From contig NZ_FYEB01000020.1 in assembly GCF_900187445.1 (NCBI RefSeq), positions 1 to 64,000 on the forward strand: a stretch of DNA of 64,000 nt, in the 5' to 3' direction. Made by a program: the position numbers and the translations under genes. Under the pieces are notes generated by a model. The model did not search any database, was not told where the DNA came from, and worked only from the letters and a program-made list of their open reading frames with translations. Positions 1 through 10,194 of this stretch are shown piece after piece. Origin of the DNA: Pseudomonas sp. Irchel s3b2. Lineage in GTDB: Bacteria > Pseudomonadota > Gammaproteobacteria > Pseudomonadales > Pseudomonadaceae. Numbering within the stretch: position 1 is the stretch's first letter; every line of letters begins with the position of its first letter.

Positions 1-100
1 CATTGGAACCACCTGATCCCATCCCGAACTCAGCAGTGAAACGATGCATCGCCGATGGTAGTGTGGGGTTTCCCCATGTGAGAGTAGGTCATCGTCAAGA
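1..100 (+). rRNA. rrf: 5S ribosomal RNA, 3' part
   Basis: The first 100 bases match my memory of Pseudomonas 5S rRNA (CCACCTGATCCCATCCCGAA, then GGTAGTGTGGGG, ending near GTAGGTCATCGTCAAG). About the first 20 nucleotides lie outside the window, so this is the end of an rRNA operon transcribed rightward. The 3' end is placed by the final GTCAAG block, which pairs with the missing 5' end. Confidence 0.95.
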
Positions 101-110
101 TTAAATTCCG

Positions 111-145
111 AAACCCCTATCTGCGTATGCAGGTAGGGGTTTTGT
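111..145 (+). terminator. rRNA operon terminator
   Basis: An inverted repeat AAACCCCTA / TAGGGGTTTT encloses a short loop and runs into a T-rich tract, directly after the 5S RNA. This is the expected intrinsic terminator of the rRNA operon and separates it from recC. Confidence 0.9.
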
Positions 146-256
146 TTTGTCCGCAGGAAAGTTCGTACAGCATCATCGGACCGCTCCCGGCTGTCACAGT
201 CTGCCGACAGTGCTAAGGTTCGGCCCTAGCTTTTGTATTTTTCCAAGGAAGCCTTT

Positions 257-3200
257 ATGCCGGACGCTACGTCCCTCAGTGCTGGTTTTATGGTGGTCCA
301 CGGCAACCGCCTGGACGAGTTACGCAGCCTGGTGGTTAGCTGGATGCGGCGCTACCCGCTGGCTCCCTTGGAAAATGAAATCGCCTTGGTACAGAGCAAC
401 GGCATCGCTCAATGGCTGAAGCTGGCATTGGCCGAAGATCCTGAAGATGACGACATGGGCGGCTGCGGAATCGCCGCTGCCATCGACGTGCAGTTACCGG
501 GCAGCTTCATGTGGCAGCTCTATCGCATGGTGCTGGGACGTGACGAAATCCCGGTCAAATCCCTTCTCGATAAAGCCCCGCTGACCTGGCGTCTGATGCG
601 TCTGCTGCCACAGTTGATCAATCAACCGCACTTCGAACCCCTGCAGCGTTTTCTTACCAATGACACCGACTTACGTAAACGCTATCAATTGGCGGAGCGA
701 CTGGCAGACCTGTTTGACCAATATCAGGTCTACCGTGCCGACTGGCTCGAAGACTGGGCAGAAGGTCGTCATCAGTTACGAAATGGCAGGGGCGAGGCCA
801 AAGCCCTGACCCCGGCCAACTGCTGGCAGGCGGAGCTGTGGCGAGCGTTGTTGCTGGATGTTGGTGAACAAGGCATGGCGCAAAGCCGCGCAGGCGTCCA
901 CCAACGCTTTATCGAGCGGATCAATAGCCTCGAAGTAGCGCCCAGTGGTTTGCCTTCACGGGTGATCGTTTTCGGTATTTCTTCCCTGCCTGCTCAAGCC
1001 CTGGAAGCGCTTGCCGGGCTTGCTCGATTCAGCCAGGTCTTGCTGTGCGTACACAATCCATGTCGTCACCATTGGGCGGACATCGTCGCCGACAAAGATC
1101 TATTGCGACATCAGTACAAGCGTCAGGCTCGCAAGAGCGGCATGCCAGTTGTGCTCGACTCGCAAACGCTCCATCAGCACGCCCACCCGCTATTGGCCGC
1201 GTGGGGTAAGCAGGGGCGGGACTACATTAATCTGCTCGACAGCTACGACGATCCGAGTAGCTATCGCTCGGCGTTTCGCGACGGGCGCATCGACCTTTTC
1301 AGCGAAAACCAACCACATAACATGCTCAATCAGTTGCAGGACGACATCCTGGAATTGCGTCCCCTGAACGAGACCCGCGAGCGTTGGCCTGCTATCGATT
1401 TGAAAAAGGACGAATCGATCCGTTTTCACATCGCCCATAGCGCTCAACGCGAAGTGGAGATCCTCCACGACCAATTGCTCGCACGATTCAGTGCCGACCC
1501 AGACCTGAGGCCTCGCGACGTAATCGTAATGGTCCCGGACATCGACAGTTATGCCCCGCATATCCGTGCTGTCTTTGGTCAGCTTGACCGCTTTGATCCG
1601 CGCTTCATTCCTTTCACGCTTGCGGATCAAGGCCAGCGAGGTCGTGACCCGCTACTGATCGCTGTCGAGCATCTGCTCAAACTTCCTGATAGTCGCTTCC
1701 CCGTCAGCGAAATCCTCGATCTGTTGGACGTTCCGGCATTACGCGCTCGCTTTGGTGTAGAGGAAAGTGACCTGCCAACCTTGCATCGCTGGATTGAAGG
1801 CGCAGGTATTCGCTGGGGGATGAACGCCGAGCAGCGCGCGGGCCTGGGCCTGCCTGAAGAACTGGAGCAAAACAGTTGGCGTTTCGGTCTGCGACGGATG
1901 CTGCTGGGTTATGCCGTGGGCAGCGCCAGTGCCTGTGAGGGGATCGAACCCTACGACGAGATTGGTGGTCTGGATGCCGCACTCATAGGTCCTTTGGTGG
2001 CATTGTTGGATGCGCTGGAAATTGCCCACCAGGAACTCACTCAACCTGCAGCGCCCAAACAATGGGGCTCGCGGTTGCAAGCTTTGGTGCAGTTGTTCTT
2101 CCTGGCCAGTAACGAGCATGACGACTATTTGTTGGCCCAACTCGAAGAGCTGCGAGAGACCTGGCTCGAGACCTGCGAGTCCGTAGGTTTGCAGGACGAG
2201 TTACCGCTGACCGTAGTCCGTGAAGCCTGGCTGGCGGGTCTCGATCAAGGTCGCCTGTCTCAGCGTTTCCTCGCCGGGGCCGTTAACTTCTGTACCTTGA
2301 TGCCCATGCGAGCGATCCCCTTCAAACTGGTCTGCCTGCTTGGCATGAATGACGGCGATTACCCTCGCGCGCAGCCGCCGCTGGATTTCGACCTGATGGG
2401 CAGTGACTACCGTCCCGGCGATCGTTCCCGACGCGAGGATGATCGCTATCTGTTGCTGGAAGCATTGTTGTCCGCACGCGACCAACTCTATATCAGCTGG
2501 GTCGGCCGCAGTATTCGGGACAACAGCGAGCGCCCTGCTTCGGTGTTGATAGGGCAGTTGCGTGACCATCTTGGCAGCGGCTGGCGACTGCACGATGACA
2601 ATGATGACCTGCTTGAGTCCATGACTCAGGAACACCCGCTGCAACCTTTCAGCGCTCGCTACTTTCACGAAGGCGATGATCTATTCAGCTACGCCAGCGA
2701 GTGGCAGGTTCTTCATCAAGCCGGTGATCTGGCGACTGATATCGAAGTACTTGAACCCTACGTCCAGGACGAACCACTGAGCCTGGGTCAACTGCAGGAT
2801 TTTCTGCGCAACCCTGTACGACATTTCTTCAGTCAGCGGCTCAAAGTGTTCTTCGAGGCTGCCGAAGTGCCTTTGGCAGATGAAGAGCCATTTGTACTCG
2901 ACGCGCTGCAACGCTATAGCCTCAGCGACAGCTTGCTCGAAGCGGCGCTGGGGCAATTGGACCAAACCGATCAGGTACTGGAAGCGCAGGCGAAACGCCT
3001 GCAAAACAGCGGGCTCTTGCCCATGGCTGGTTTTGGTGAATGTCTTCAGCGAGAGTTGATCGAGCCGCTACCAGATCTGCTACTGCGCTATCAGCAACTT
3101 CTGGCGTTATGGCCGACCCCGCTCACCAGCGCGTTGCCGGTGAGTCTGGAACTACAAGGATTGCGTCTGGAGGGTTGGCTCAGTGGCCTGCATCAACGCG

Positions 3201-3709
3201 CAGATGGCGGGTTGTTGTCGGTTACTACGATTCCCAACAGCATCGGTTCGATCAAAGCCCGCAAATGGCATCGCCTGACGCGACCTTGGGTCAATCACCT
3301 GGTGGCCTGTGCCAGCGGCATGCCGATGACAACTGCATTGGTGGCCAGCGACGACAGTTTGCTCCTCGGTCCGATAGAGGAGGCCGCAGCATCCCGGGTT
3401 CTGGGCGATCTGTTGTTGGCCTGGCAAACGGGCATGCGTCAGCCGCTGCCGATTGCAGTAAAAACAGCGTTCGCCTGGCTCGCTCAAACCGATCCGGCCA
3501 AAGCTGACGCCGCTGCCCGCAAGGCCTATGAAGGCGATGGCCAGACCACTGACGGCGAGCGCCGCGAAAGCCCGGCACTCGCTCGGCAATTCGCCGATTA
3601 CGATGCACTGATTGCCGACGAGACCTTCCCCGATTGGTGCGACGCTTTATATCGGCCGCTGTTTGAGGCCTCGTGGCGTTCATCGACCAGCGAGGAGGCG
3701 CGCTCATGA
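257..3709 (+). CDS. recC: RecBCD subunit RecC (exonuclease V gamma chain)
   Basis: This 1150-residue protein is the gamma subunit of the RecBCD helicase-nuclease, which resects double-strand DNA ends and responds to Chi. RecC carries a dead helicase fold and a dead nuclease domain that recognise Chi and split the strands. Family features seen include the N-terminal segment around VVHGNRLDEL, SNGIAQWLKLALA and the C-terminal QLQDFLRNPVRHFFSQRL block. I chose the ATG at 257, just after an AAGGAAG ribosome site; an in-frame ATG at 233 lacks one. The stop overlaps the recB start (ATGA), so the subunits are translationally coupled. Length fits the family. Confidence 0.96.
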   Translation: MPDATSLSAGFMVVHGNRLDELRSLVVSWMRRYPLAPLENEIALVQSNGIAQWLKLALAEDPEDDDMGGCGIAAAIDVQLPGSFMWQLYRMVLGRDEIPVKSLLDKAPLTWRLMRLLPQLINQPHFEPLQRFLTNDTDLRKRYQLAERLADLFDQYQVYRADWLEDWAEGRHQLRNGRGEAKALTPANCWQAELWRALLLDVGEQGMAQSRAGVHQRFIERINSLEVAPSGLPSRVIVFGISSLPAQALEALAGLARFSQVLLCVHNPCRHHWADIVADKDLLRHQYKRQARKSGMPVVLDSQTLHQHAHPLLAAWGKQGRDYINLLDSYDDPSSYRSAFRDGRIDLFSENQPHNMLNQLQDDILELRPLNETRERWPAIDLKKDESIRFHIAHSAQREVEILHDQLLARFSADPDLRPRDVIVMVPDIDSYAPHIRAVFGQLDRFDPRFIPFTLADQGQRGRDPLLIAVEHLLKLPDSRFPVSEILDLLDVPALRARFGVEESDLPTLHRWIEGAGIRWGMNAEQRAGLGLPEELEQNSWRFGLRRMLLGYAVGSASACEGIEPYDEIGGLDAALIGPLVALLDALEIAHQELTQPAAPKQWGSRLQALVQLFFLASNEHDDYLLAQLEELRETWLETCESVGLQDELPLTVVREAWLAGLDQGRLSQRFLAGAVNFCTLMPMRAIPFKLVCLLGMNDGDYPRAQPPLDFDLMGSDYRPGDRSRREDDRYLLLEALLSARDQLYISWVGRSIRDNSERPASVLIGQLRDHLGSGWRLHDDNDDLLESMTQEHPLQPFSARYFHEGDDLFSYASEWQVLHQAGDLATDIEVLEPYVQDEPLSLGQLQDFLRNPVRHFFSQRLKVFFEAAEVPLADEEPFVLDALQRYSLSDSLLEAALGQLDQTDQVLEAQAKRLQNSGLLPMAGFGECLQRELIEPLPDLLLRYQQLLALWPTPLTSALPVSLELQGLRLEGWLSGLHQRADGGLLSVTTIPNSIGSIKARKWHRLTRPWVNHLVACASGMPMTTALVASDDSLLLGPIEEAAASRVLGDLLLAWQTGMRQPLPIAVKTAFAWLAQTDPAKADAAARKAYEGDGQTTDGERRESPALARQFADYDALIADETFPDWCDALYRPLFEASWRSSTSEEARS

Positions 3710-6700
3710 CCACGAAAACACCGCTGGCCCTGGCATTCCCTCTGCGTGGCAGCCAACTGATCGAAGCCAGCGCCGGGACCGGTAAGACCTTCACCATTTC
3801 TGCGCTGTACTTGCGTCTGGTCCTTGGCCACGGCGGCGAGTCGAGTGGTTTTGGCCGTGAACTGCTGCCGCCGCAAATCCTCGTGGTCACCTTCACCGAT
3901 GCCGCAACCAAAGAACTGCGCGAACGTATTCGCACACGGCTGGCTGAAGCCGCACGGTTTTTCCGTGATGAGACACCGGCACCGGATGGCCTCATTGCCG
4001 AATTGCGCGAGCAGTACCTTCCCGAACAGTGGTCCGGCTGTGCAAACCGCCTGGACATCGCTGCCCAGTGGATGGATGAAGCGGCGGTATCGACCATCCA
4101 TAGTTGGTGCCAGCGCATGCTGCGCGAACATGCGTTCGACAGTGGCAGCCTGTTCACTCAGACCCTGGAAACCGATCACAGCGATTTACTCGGCGAAGTC
4201 CTGTGCGACTACTGGCGACTGTTTTGCTACCCGATGCAAGGCGATGCGTTGAACTGGGTTCGCGGCAATTGGGGCGGCCCGGCGGCGTTGCTGCCGCGAG
4301 TGCGAGGGTTGTTCGCCAGCGAGCGTGACAGCGTTGCAGGTAAAGAGCCTGCCGAGTTGATTGCCGAATGCCTGCAGGAGCGACGGGCCGCTTTGCTCGA
4401 ACTCAAGATGCCCTGGCGCCAATGGGCGGATGAGTTGCTTGCCATCTGTCACCAGGGCGTCGCGAGCAAAAGCGTCGATGGCCGCAAGATGCAGCCGCGC
4501 TACTTTGAACCCTGGTTCGAAAAGCTCCGAGCCTGGGCCGAAGACGAATCTCTCGAGCAACTGGACATTGGCACTGGCTTCACTCGTCTGACCCCTGATG
4601 GCATGGCTGAAGCCTGGAAGGGTGAAGCTCCCCGTCATCCCGGTCTTGATGCAATGCCCGGTCTCAAGATCAGTCTCGAGCGTTTGCCGACTCCCGATGC
4701 CGCCGTGCTGCAACACGCCGCGCATTGGGTGGGTGCTCGGTTCGAAGAAGAAAAGCGTCGCCGCGCGGAAATGGGCTTCGATGACATGCTGCTGCGCCTC
4801 GATGCGGCGTTGCAGTCCGAAGGCGGTGAGCGCCTCGCAACACTGATCCGCGAGCAGTTCCCGGTCGCGTTGATCGACGAATTCCAGGACACCGACCCGG
4901 TGCAGTATCGAATCTTCGAGAGCATTTATCGCATCGAAGACAACAATCCTGAAACCGGTCTGTTTCTGATCGGCGACCCGAAGCAGGCGATCTATGCCTT
5001 CCGCGGAGCCGACATCTATACCTACTTGCGTGCCCGCCAAGCCACCACTGGCCGCCTGCATACCCTGGGCACCAACTTCCGTTCCAGTCATGGCATGGTC
5101 AGTGCGGTGAACCATGTGTTCGAGCGCGCCGAATCTCGTGAGCAGGGACGCGGAGCATTCCTGTTTCGTGAGAAAAATGGCGAGAACCCGGTACCGTTCC
5201 TGCCCGTCGAATCCCAAGGGCGCAAAGAAATTCTGCAGATTGATGGTCAGGTTGTACCGGCCCTGAACATCTGGCACCTGTCCGCCGATCAGCCACTGTC
5301 TGGCGCGGTGTATCGACAACAACTGGCCGCTGCCTGCGCCAGTGAAATCACCGCGCTGCTCAATGGTGGCCAGCAAGACCATGCTGGCTTCATCCAGGAC
5401 GGTAAGGACTTCAAAGGTCTGCTGCCATCGGATATTGCAATTCTGGTGCGCGACGGCAAAGAGGCCCAAGCTGTGCGTGGCGAACTTTCGGCCCGCGGTG
5501 TGCGCAGCGTTTACCTGTCAGACAAGGATTCCGTGTTCGCCGCGCAGGAAGCCCATGATCTGCTGACCTGGCTCAAGGCGTGTGCCGAGCCGGATGTCGA
5601 GCGTCCCCTCCGGGCCGCGCTGGCCTGCATCACGCTGAACCTTTCGCTGGCTGAGCTGGAACGGCTGAATCAGGACGAACTGGCCTGGGAAGCACGGGTC
5701 ATGCAGTTCCGCGGTTATCGCGAGCTCTGGCGCAAGCAGGGCGTGCTGCCAATGTTGCGGCGTTTGTTGCACGACTTCCAACTGCCCCAGGCGTTGATCG
5801 CGCGTAACGATGGCGAGCGAGTATTGACCAACCTGCTGCACCTGTCCGAGCTGCTGCAGCAGGCCTGCGCGGAACTCGATGGCGAGCAAGCCTTGATCCG
5901 TCATTTGTCCGAGCATCTGGCATTGTCCGGTCAGGCTGGCGAAGAACAGATCCTGCGCCTGGAAAGCGACGAACAACTGGTCAAGGTTGTGACCATCCAC
6001 AAATCCAAAGGGCTTGAATATCCGTTGGTGTTTCTGCCGTTCATTTGCTCGGCAAAACCGGTGGATGGCAGCCGTCTGCCGTTGTATTACCACGATGCGA
6101 TGGGCAAGGCTCAAGTGAGCTTGAAGCCGACGCCCGAGTTGATCGTCCAGGCCGATGATGAGCGCTTGGCCGAGGATCTTCGGCTGCTCTATGTCGCTCT
6201 GACCCGGGCGCAACATGCTTGCTGGGTCGGTGTGACTGACCTCAAGCGCGGCAACAACAACGGTTCGGTTCTGCACCTTTCGGCGTTGGGTTATCTGCTG
6301 GGCGGTGGTGCGCCATTGGCCGAGTCGGCAGGGTTGCGGCGTTGGCTGGAAGATTTGCAGCAGGACTGCCCGGCGCTGAACTACGGTGAAATACCTGAAG
6401 CGAGCGCCGAGCATTACCATCCGCCGCGCAATGAAGCGACCTTGCTTGCGCCGCTGATACCCAAGCGCAAGGCCAGCGAAAACTGGTGGATCGCCTCCTA
6501 CAGCGCCTTGCGCATTGGCGACAGTCTGAGCATGGGAAGTGACGAAGCTCCAGAGAGCCCGCAAGCACAAAAGCTTTTTGACGACGAACGTCTCGATCCG
6601 CAAGCGCCGCGAGAAGTGATTGCTGGCGGGGCTGATATCCATCGATTCCCTCGCGGGCCGAACCCCGGCACTTTTCTCCATGGATTGCTTGAGTGGGCCG

Positions 6701-7395
6701 GTGACGAAGGTTTTACCGCTGCACCCCAGACTGTGGAAGACGCCATCGCCCGCCGCTGCAATCGCCGTGGCTGGGAAGGTTGGATCACGACGTTGAGTGA
6801 CTGGTTGCAGCACTTGCTCAAATCCCCGCTGCACATCGGCGGCGGGCAGCCACCAGTGGTGTTCGAGAAGTTGACCCAATACCGGGTCGAGATGGAATTC
6901 TGGTTCGCCAGTCACAAAGTCGATGTGCTCAAACTCGATGAACTGGTGCGCCAATACACCCACAACGGCGTGGCCAGGGTGGCCGCCGAACCGGTGCTGC
7001 TCAATGGCATGTTCAAAGGCTTCATCGACCTGACGTTCGAGCACGATGGTCGTTATTACGTCGCCGACTACAAATCCAACTGGCTGGGTGTCGATGACGC
7101 GGCCTATACCGAGCAGGCCATGGAGCAGTCGATTCTCGATAACCGTTACGACCTGCAATATGTGTTGTACCTGCTAGCCCTGCATCGCCAGCTCAAGGCG
7201 CGGCTGGTCGATTACGATTACGATCGGCATGTCGGTGGGGCGTTGTATTTGTTCCTTCGCGGTACTCGCGCGGCCAGCCAGGGCGTGTATTTCGCCCGTC
7301 CGCCACGGGAGCTGATCGAGCGTCTGGACCGGTTGTTCCAGGGCAAGCCAGAGCCCAAGGCCGAACCCGCCTGGGAACAGGGAGTACTGCTATGA
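3706..7395 (+). CDS. recB: RecBCD subunit RecB (helicase-nuclease)
   Basis: This 1229-residue beta subunit is the 3'-5' UvrD-type helicase and the only nuclease of RecBCD. A Walker A motif lies near the start (SAGTGKTFTISALYLRLV), followed by the helicase motifs LIDEFQDTDPVQYRIFE, IGDPKQAIYAFRGAD and VVTIHKSKGLEYPLVFLP and RLLYVALTRAQ. The C-terminal nuclease domain carries the PD-(D/E)xK signature YYVADYKSNWLG. The start is the ATG of the ATGA overlap with recC; the longer frame from 3673 would only extend into recC. It overlaps recD by four bases in the same manner, so the three genes form one coupled operon in the order C-B-D. Confidence 0.97.
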   Translation: MTTKTPLALAFPLRGSQLIEASAGTGKTFTISALYLRLVLGHGGESSGFGRELLPPQILVVTFTDAATKELRERIRTRLAEAARFFRDETPAPDGLIAELREQYLPEQWSGCANRLDIAAQWMDEAAVSTIHSWCQRMLREHAFDSGSLFTQTLETDHSDLLGEVLCDYWRLFCYPMQGDALNWVRGNWGGPAALLPRVRGLFASERDSVAGKEPAELIAECLQERRAALLELKMPWRQWADELLAICHQGVASKSVDGRKMQPRYFEPWFEKLRAWAEDESLEQLDIGTGFTRLTPDGMAEAWKGEAPRHPGLDAMPGLKISLERLPTPDAAVLQHAAHWVGARFEEEKRRRAEMGFDDMLLRLDAALQSEGGERLATLIREQFPVALIDEFQDTDPVQYRIFESIYRIEDNNPETGLFLIGDPKQAIYAFRGADIYTYLRARQATTGRLHTLGTNFRSSHGMVSAVNHVFERAESREQGRGAFLFREKNGENPVPFLPVESQGRKEILQIDGQVVPALNIWHLSADQPLSGAVYRQQLAAACASEITALLNGGQQDHAGFIQDGKDFKGLLPSDIAILVRDGKEAQAVRGELSARGVRSVYLSDKDSVFAAQEAHDLLTWLKACAEPDVERPLRAALACITLNLSLAELERLNQDELAWEARVMQFRGYRELWRKQGVLPMLRRLLHDFQLPQALIARNDGERVLTNLLHLSELLQQACAELDGEQALIRHLSEHLALSGQAGEEQILRLESDEQLVKVVTIHKSKGLEYPLVFLPFICSAKPVDGSRLPLYYHDAMGKAQVSLKPTPELIVQADDERLAEDLRLLYVALTRAQHACWVGVTDLKRGNNNGSVLHLSALGYLLGGGAPLAESAGLRRWLEDLQQDCPALNYGEIPEASAEHYHPPRNEATLLAPLIPKRKASENWWIASYSALRIGDSLSMGSDEAPESPQAQKLFDDERLDPQAPREVIAGGADIHRFPRGPNPGTFLHGLLEWAGDEGFTAAPQTVEDAIARRCNRRGWEGWITTLSDWLQHLLKSPLHIGGGQPPVVFEKLTQYRVEMEFWFASHKVDVLKLDELVRQYTHNGVARVAAEPVLLNGMFKGFIDLTFEHDGRYYVADYKSNWLGVDDAAYTEQAMEQSILDNRYDLQYVLYLLALHRQLKARLVDYDYDRHVGGALYLFLRGTRAASQGVYFARPPRELIERLDRLFQGKPEPKAEPAWEQGVLL

Positions 7396-9500
7396 GTCGC
7401 ACCTTCGCCGATTTGCTGCCCACGCCATTGGCGGCCGAAAGTCTGGCGGACCTGGCCCCCCTGAGTCGCGCAGATGACTTGTTGCTGCTGCTCACGCGCT
7501 GGGTCGAGCGCGGTTGGCTGCGGGCGCTGGACAAGGCCTTCGTGGCCTTTCTCCACGAACTCGCCCCCGACGATGATCCACTGATGCTGTTGGCCGCGGC
7601 GTTGACCAGTCACCAACTGGGTCACGGCCATGTTTGCCTGGACCTGTTCGAAACGCTGAAAGAACCAGACTTCGCTCTATCGCTGCCGCCGGAAGGTGAT
7701 CTGCAAAGTGGCGCGATGTTGCTGCCGTCGCAATTGCTTGAGGCGCTGGACGGTGCTCATTGGTGCAAGGTCCTGGCGTCCAGCCGCTTGGTGGCTCTGG
7801 CCGTCGACGAGCGTGAAGCCGCGCAGCACCGGCCGTTGGTGCTATCGGGTAAACGCCTGTACTTGCGTCGCTACTGGGCTTACGAACGGCGGATCGATAA
7901 CGCCCTGCGTCAGCGTCTGGCGGCATACGAAACAACACCGAGTGATTTGCCCCAGCGCCTGACGGGCCTGTTCGGTCCAGCCAGACCTGATGACGTGATC
8001 GACTGGCAAAAACTCGCTTGCGCCCTGGCCACACGTAGCGCATTCAGCATCGTCACAGGCGGCCCGGGAACCGGTAAAACCACCACGGTCGTGCGTTTGC
8101 TTGCATTGCTCCAGGCGCCCGCAGTGGAGGCCGGCAAACCGCTGCGCATCCGTCTTGCGGCACCCACTGGCAAAGCTGCTGCACGCTTGACCGAGTCCAT
8201 CAGCCAGCAGGTTCAAACCCTGAAAGTCCCTGAAACGGTGCGCGGGAAGATCCCGTCGGATGTGACCACCGTGCACCGTTTGCTCGGCAGTCGTCCCGGT
8301 ACCCGGCATTTCCGGCACCACGCCGGCAATCGCTTGCCGCTGGATGTATTAGTGGTGGACGAAGCCTCGATGATCGACCTGGAAATGATGGCCAATCTGC
8401 TCGACGCATTGCCAGCCCATGCCCGTCTGGTGCTGCTCGGTGACAAGGATCAACTGGCGTCGGTCGAGGCCGGTGCCGTGCTGGGTGATCTGTGCCGCGA
8501 TGCCGAAGCCGGTTGGTACAGCCCGCAGACCCGCCAGTGGCTGGAGGCGGTCAGCGGTGAAAATCTTGGTGCGAGCGATTTGCACGAAGACATCAACGGA
8601 GCGCATCCCCTGGCTCAGCAAGTCGTGATGCTGCGTCACTCACGGCGCTTTGGTGAGGGCAGCGGCATTGGCCAGTTGGCCCGTTGGGTCAACCGGCAGC
8701 AACCTGAGGACGCCCGCAAGTTATTGGCGGCTGGAAGCCATGACGATGTATTTTCCCTGCCTCTCAAGGGGGAGCAGGATCGGGCGCTGGAGCGCTTGCT
8801 GCTCGAAGGCCAGGGTGAGAGGCCGAAAGGTTATCGGCATTACCTGAGTCTTTTGCGCAGTCAGCGGCCACCGCTCGACTGCCCACTCGATGATCCACGC
8901 TGGACCCATTGGGCTCGTGTGGTGCTGCAAGCCTTCGATACCTTCCAGCTGTTGTGCGCGGTACGCAAAGGGCCTTGGGGTGTGGAAGGCTTGAATCAGC
9001 GAGTGACTGACGCGCTGCTCAAGGCTCGGCTGATCGACAGCGACCACCAGTGGTATGAAGGTCGGCCCGTGCTGATGACCCGCAACGACTATGGCCTGGG
9101 TTTGATGAACGGCGATATTGGCATTGCGCTCAAGCTGCCGGAACGTGAGGGGCCCGATGCAGGGCGGCAAGTGCTACGTGTGGCCTTCCCGCGCAACGAT
9201 GGTCAGGGCGGTGTGCGCTTTGTGCTGCCAAGCCGGCTCAACGATGTCGATACCGTGTACGCCATGACCGTACACAAATCCCAAGGCTCGGAATTTGCCC
9301 ATACGGCGTTGATTCTGCCGGACGCCCTGAACCCTGTGCTCACCAAGGAACTGATCTATACCGGGATTACCCGGGCCAAACACTGGTTCACCCTGATTGA
9401 GCCTCGCGCCGGCGTATTCGAAGAGGCCGTGCGGCGCAAGGTCAAGCGCTTGAGCGGGTTGATGCTGGAGCTGGAAGAGGGTATCGAGCCGGGCCACTAA
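7392..9500 (+). CDS. recD: RecBCD subunit RecD (5'-3' helicase)
   Basis: This 702-residue alpha subunit is the fast SF1B helicase of RecBCD. Walker A is VTGGPGTGKTTTVVRLL, the Walker B region is LDVLVVDEASMIDLEMM, and the C-terminal UvrD_C_2 block is YAMTVHKSQGSEF followed by YTGITRAK. Length is typical for pseudomonads, somewhat longer than the E. coli protein. The start codon overlaps the recB stop. No nearby terminator-like hairpin was found after the stop; the next gene starts about 120 bases on. Confidence 0.97.
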   Translation: MSRTFADLLPTPLAAESLADLAPLSRADDLLLLLTRWVERGWLRALDKAFVAFLHELAPDDDPLMLLAAALTSHQLGHGHVCLDLFETLKEPDFALSLPPEGDLQSGAMLLPSQLLEALDGAHWCKVLASSRLVALAVDEREAAQHRPLVLSGKRLYLRRYWAYERRIDNALRQRLAAYETTPSDLPQRLTGLFGPARPDDVIDWQKLACALATRSAFSIVTGGPGTGKTTTVVRLLALLQAPAVEAGKPLRIRLAAPTGKAAARLTESISQQVQTLKVPETVRGKIPSDVTTVHRLLGSRPGTRHFRHHAGNRLPLDVLVVDEASMIDLEMMANLLDALPAHARLVLLGDKDQLASVEAGAVLGDLCRDAEAGWYSPQTRQWLEAVSGENLGASDLHEDINGAHPLAQQVVMLRHSRRFGEGSGIGQLARWVNRQQPEDARKLLAAGSHDDVFSLPLKGEQDRALERLLLEGQGERPKGYRHYLSLLRSQRPPLDCPLDDPRWTHWARVVLQAFDTFQLLCAVRKGPWGVEGLNQRVTDALLKARLIDSDHQWYEGRPVLMTRNDYGLGLMNGDIGIALKLPEREGPDAGRQVLRVAFPRNDGQGGVRFVLPSRLNDVDTVYAMTVHKSQGSEFAHTALILPDALNPVLTKELIYTGITRAKHWFTLIEPRAGVFEEAVRRKVKRLSGLMLELEEGIEPGH

Positions 9501-9618
9501 GCGGGCGGCGCCAGACGACGGAATCTGTCCGAAGTGCCGTGGTGCGTGGCCTCGCTGGTGTTTCGGTGCTGTGCTATCGTTGCGGCATCATTTCGTTGCG
9601 ATCGAAGAGAATCCCTGC

Positions 9619-10194
9619 ATGAAGGTGGCTGTCTGGGCGACAGAGCGCGTTGTTGGCTGCAAGCAAGTGCTGCTTGCCGGCCTTCTCTGTTTGTTGACGG
9701 GCGTTGCCTGCGCTCAGCCGGAAATTGCCGTGAGCAAGGCCGACCAGCGCGCCAGAGCGGTCACTCAGGTAGTGCTCGGGATCCTCAGTTATGCCCGGTG
9801 GCCTGTTGAGCCCCAACAGTCGCGACTGTGCGTGGTCGGCCCTACCGAGTACACCGACGACTTGGTCAAAGGCACGACCCAGCCCACTGGTCGGCCTGTC
9901 ACCGTGCGCCGGCTTTTGGCCGACAACCCGGCCATTGCCGGTGAATGCGACGCGGTGTACATCGGTAAGCTGACCAGCGACGAGCGTAGTCGGCTATTCG
10001 CCTCGCTGACAGGACGCCCGGTGGTGAGCATCAGCGAAGGCGACGATCAATGCACCGTTGGCAGTCTGTTCTGCTTGCGGGTCGGCGATCAACAGGTGTC
10101 CTTCGAGGTCAACCTCGACTCGGTCGCCCGCAGCGGTGTGCGCATTCATCCCAGCGTGCTGCAACTGTCGCGTCGCAAGCCGGCGGCGCCATGA
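9619..10194 (+). CDS. yfiR: Periplasmic c-di-GMP signalling repressor YfiR
   Basis: This 191-residue exported protein has an N-terminal hydrophobic signal (residues 14-31) and a YfiR/DUF4154 body. In P. aeruginosa YfiR (TpbA2) binds the periplasmic part of YfiN and holds that diguanylate cyclase off; redox damage or YfiB releases it. The four cysteines that form its two disulfides are all kept at identical numbers here (C71, C110, C145, C152), which supports both the assignment and the ATG at 9619. The gene overlaps yfiN by ATGA, so repressor and cyclase are co-translated. Confidence 0.93.
   Translation: MKVAVWATERVVGCKQVLLAGLLCLLTGVACAQPEIAVSKADQRARAVTQVVLGILSYARWPVEPQQSRLCVVGPTEYTDDLVKGTTQPTGRPVTVRRLLADNPAIAGECDAVYIGKLTSDERSRLFASLTGRPVVSISEGDDQCTVGSLFCLRVGDQQVSFEVNLDSVARSGVRIHPSVLQLSRRKPAAP

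Noticed and set aside
5518..7158. 546-codon frame antisense to recB
   Set aside because: The composition is typical of a shadow frame and recB is unambiguous on the other strand.
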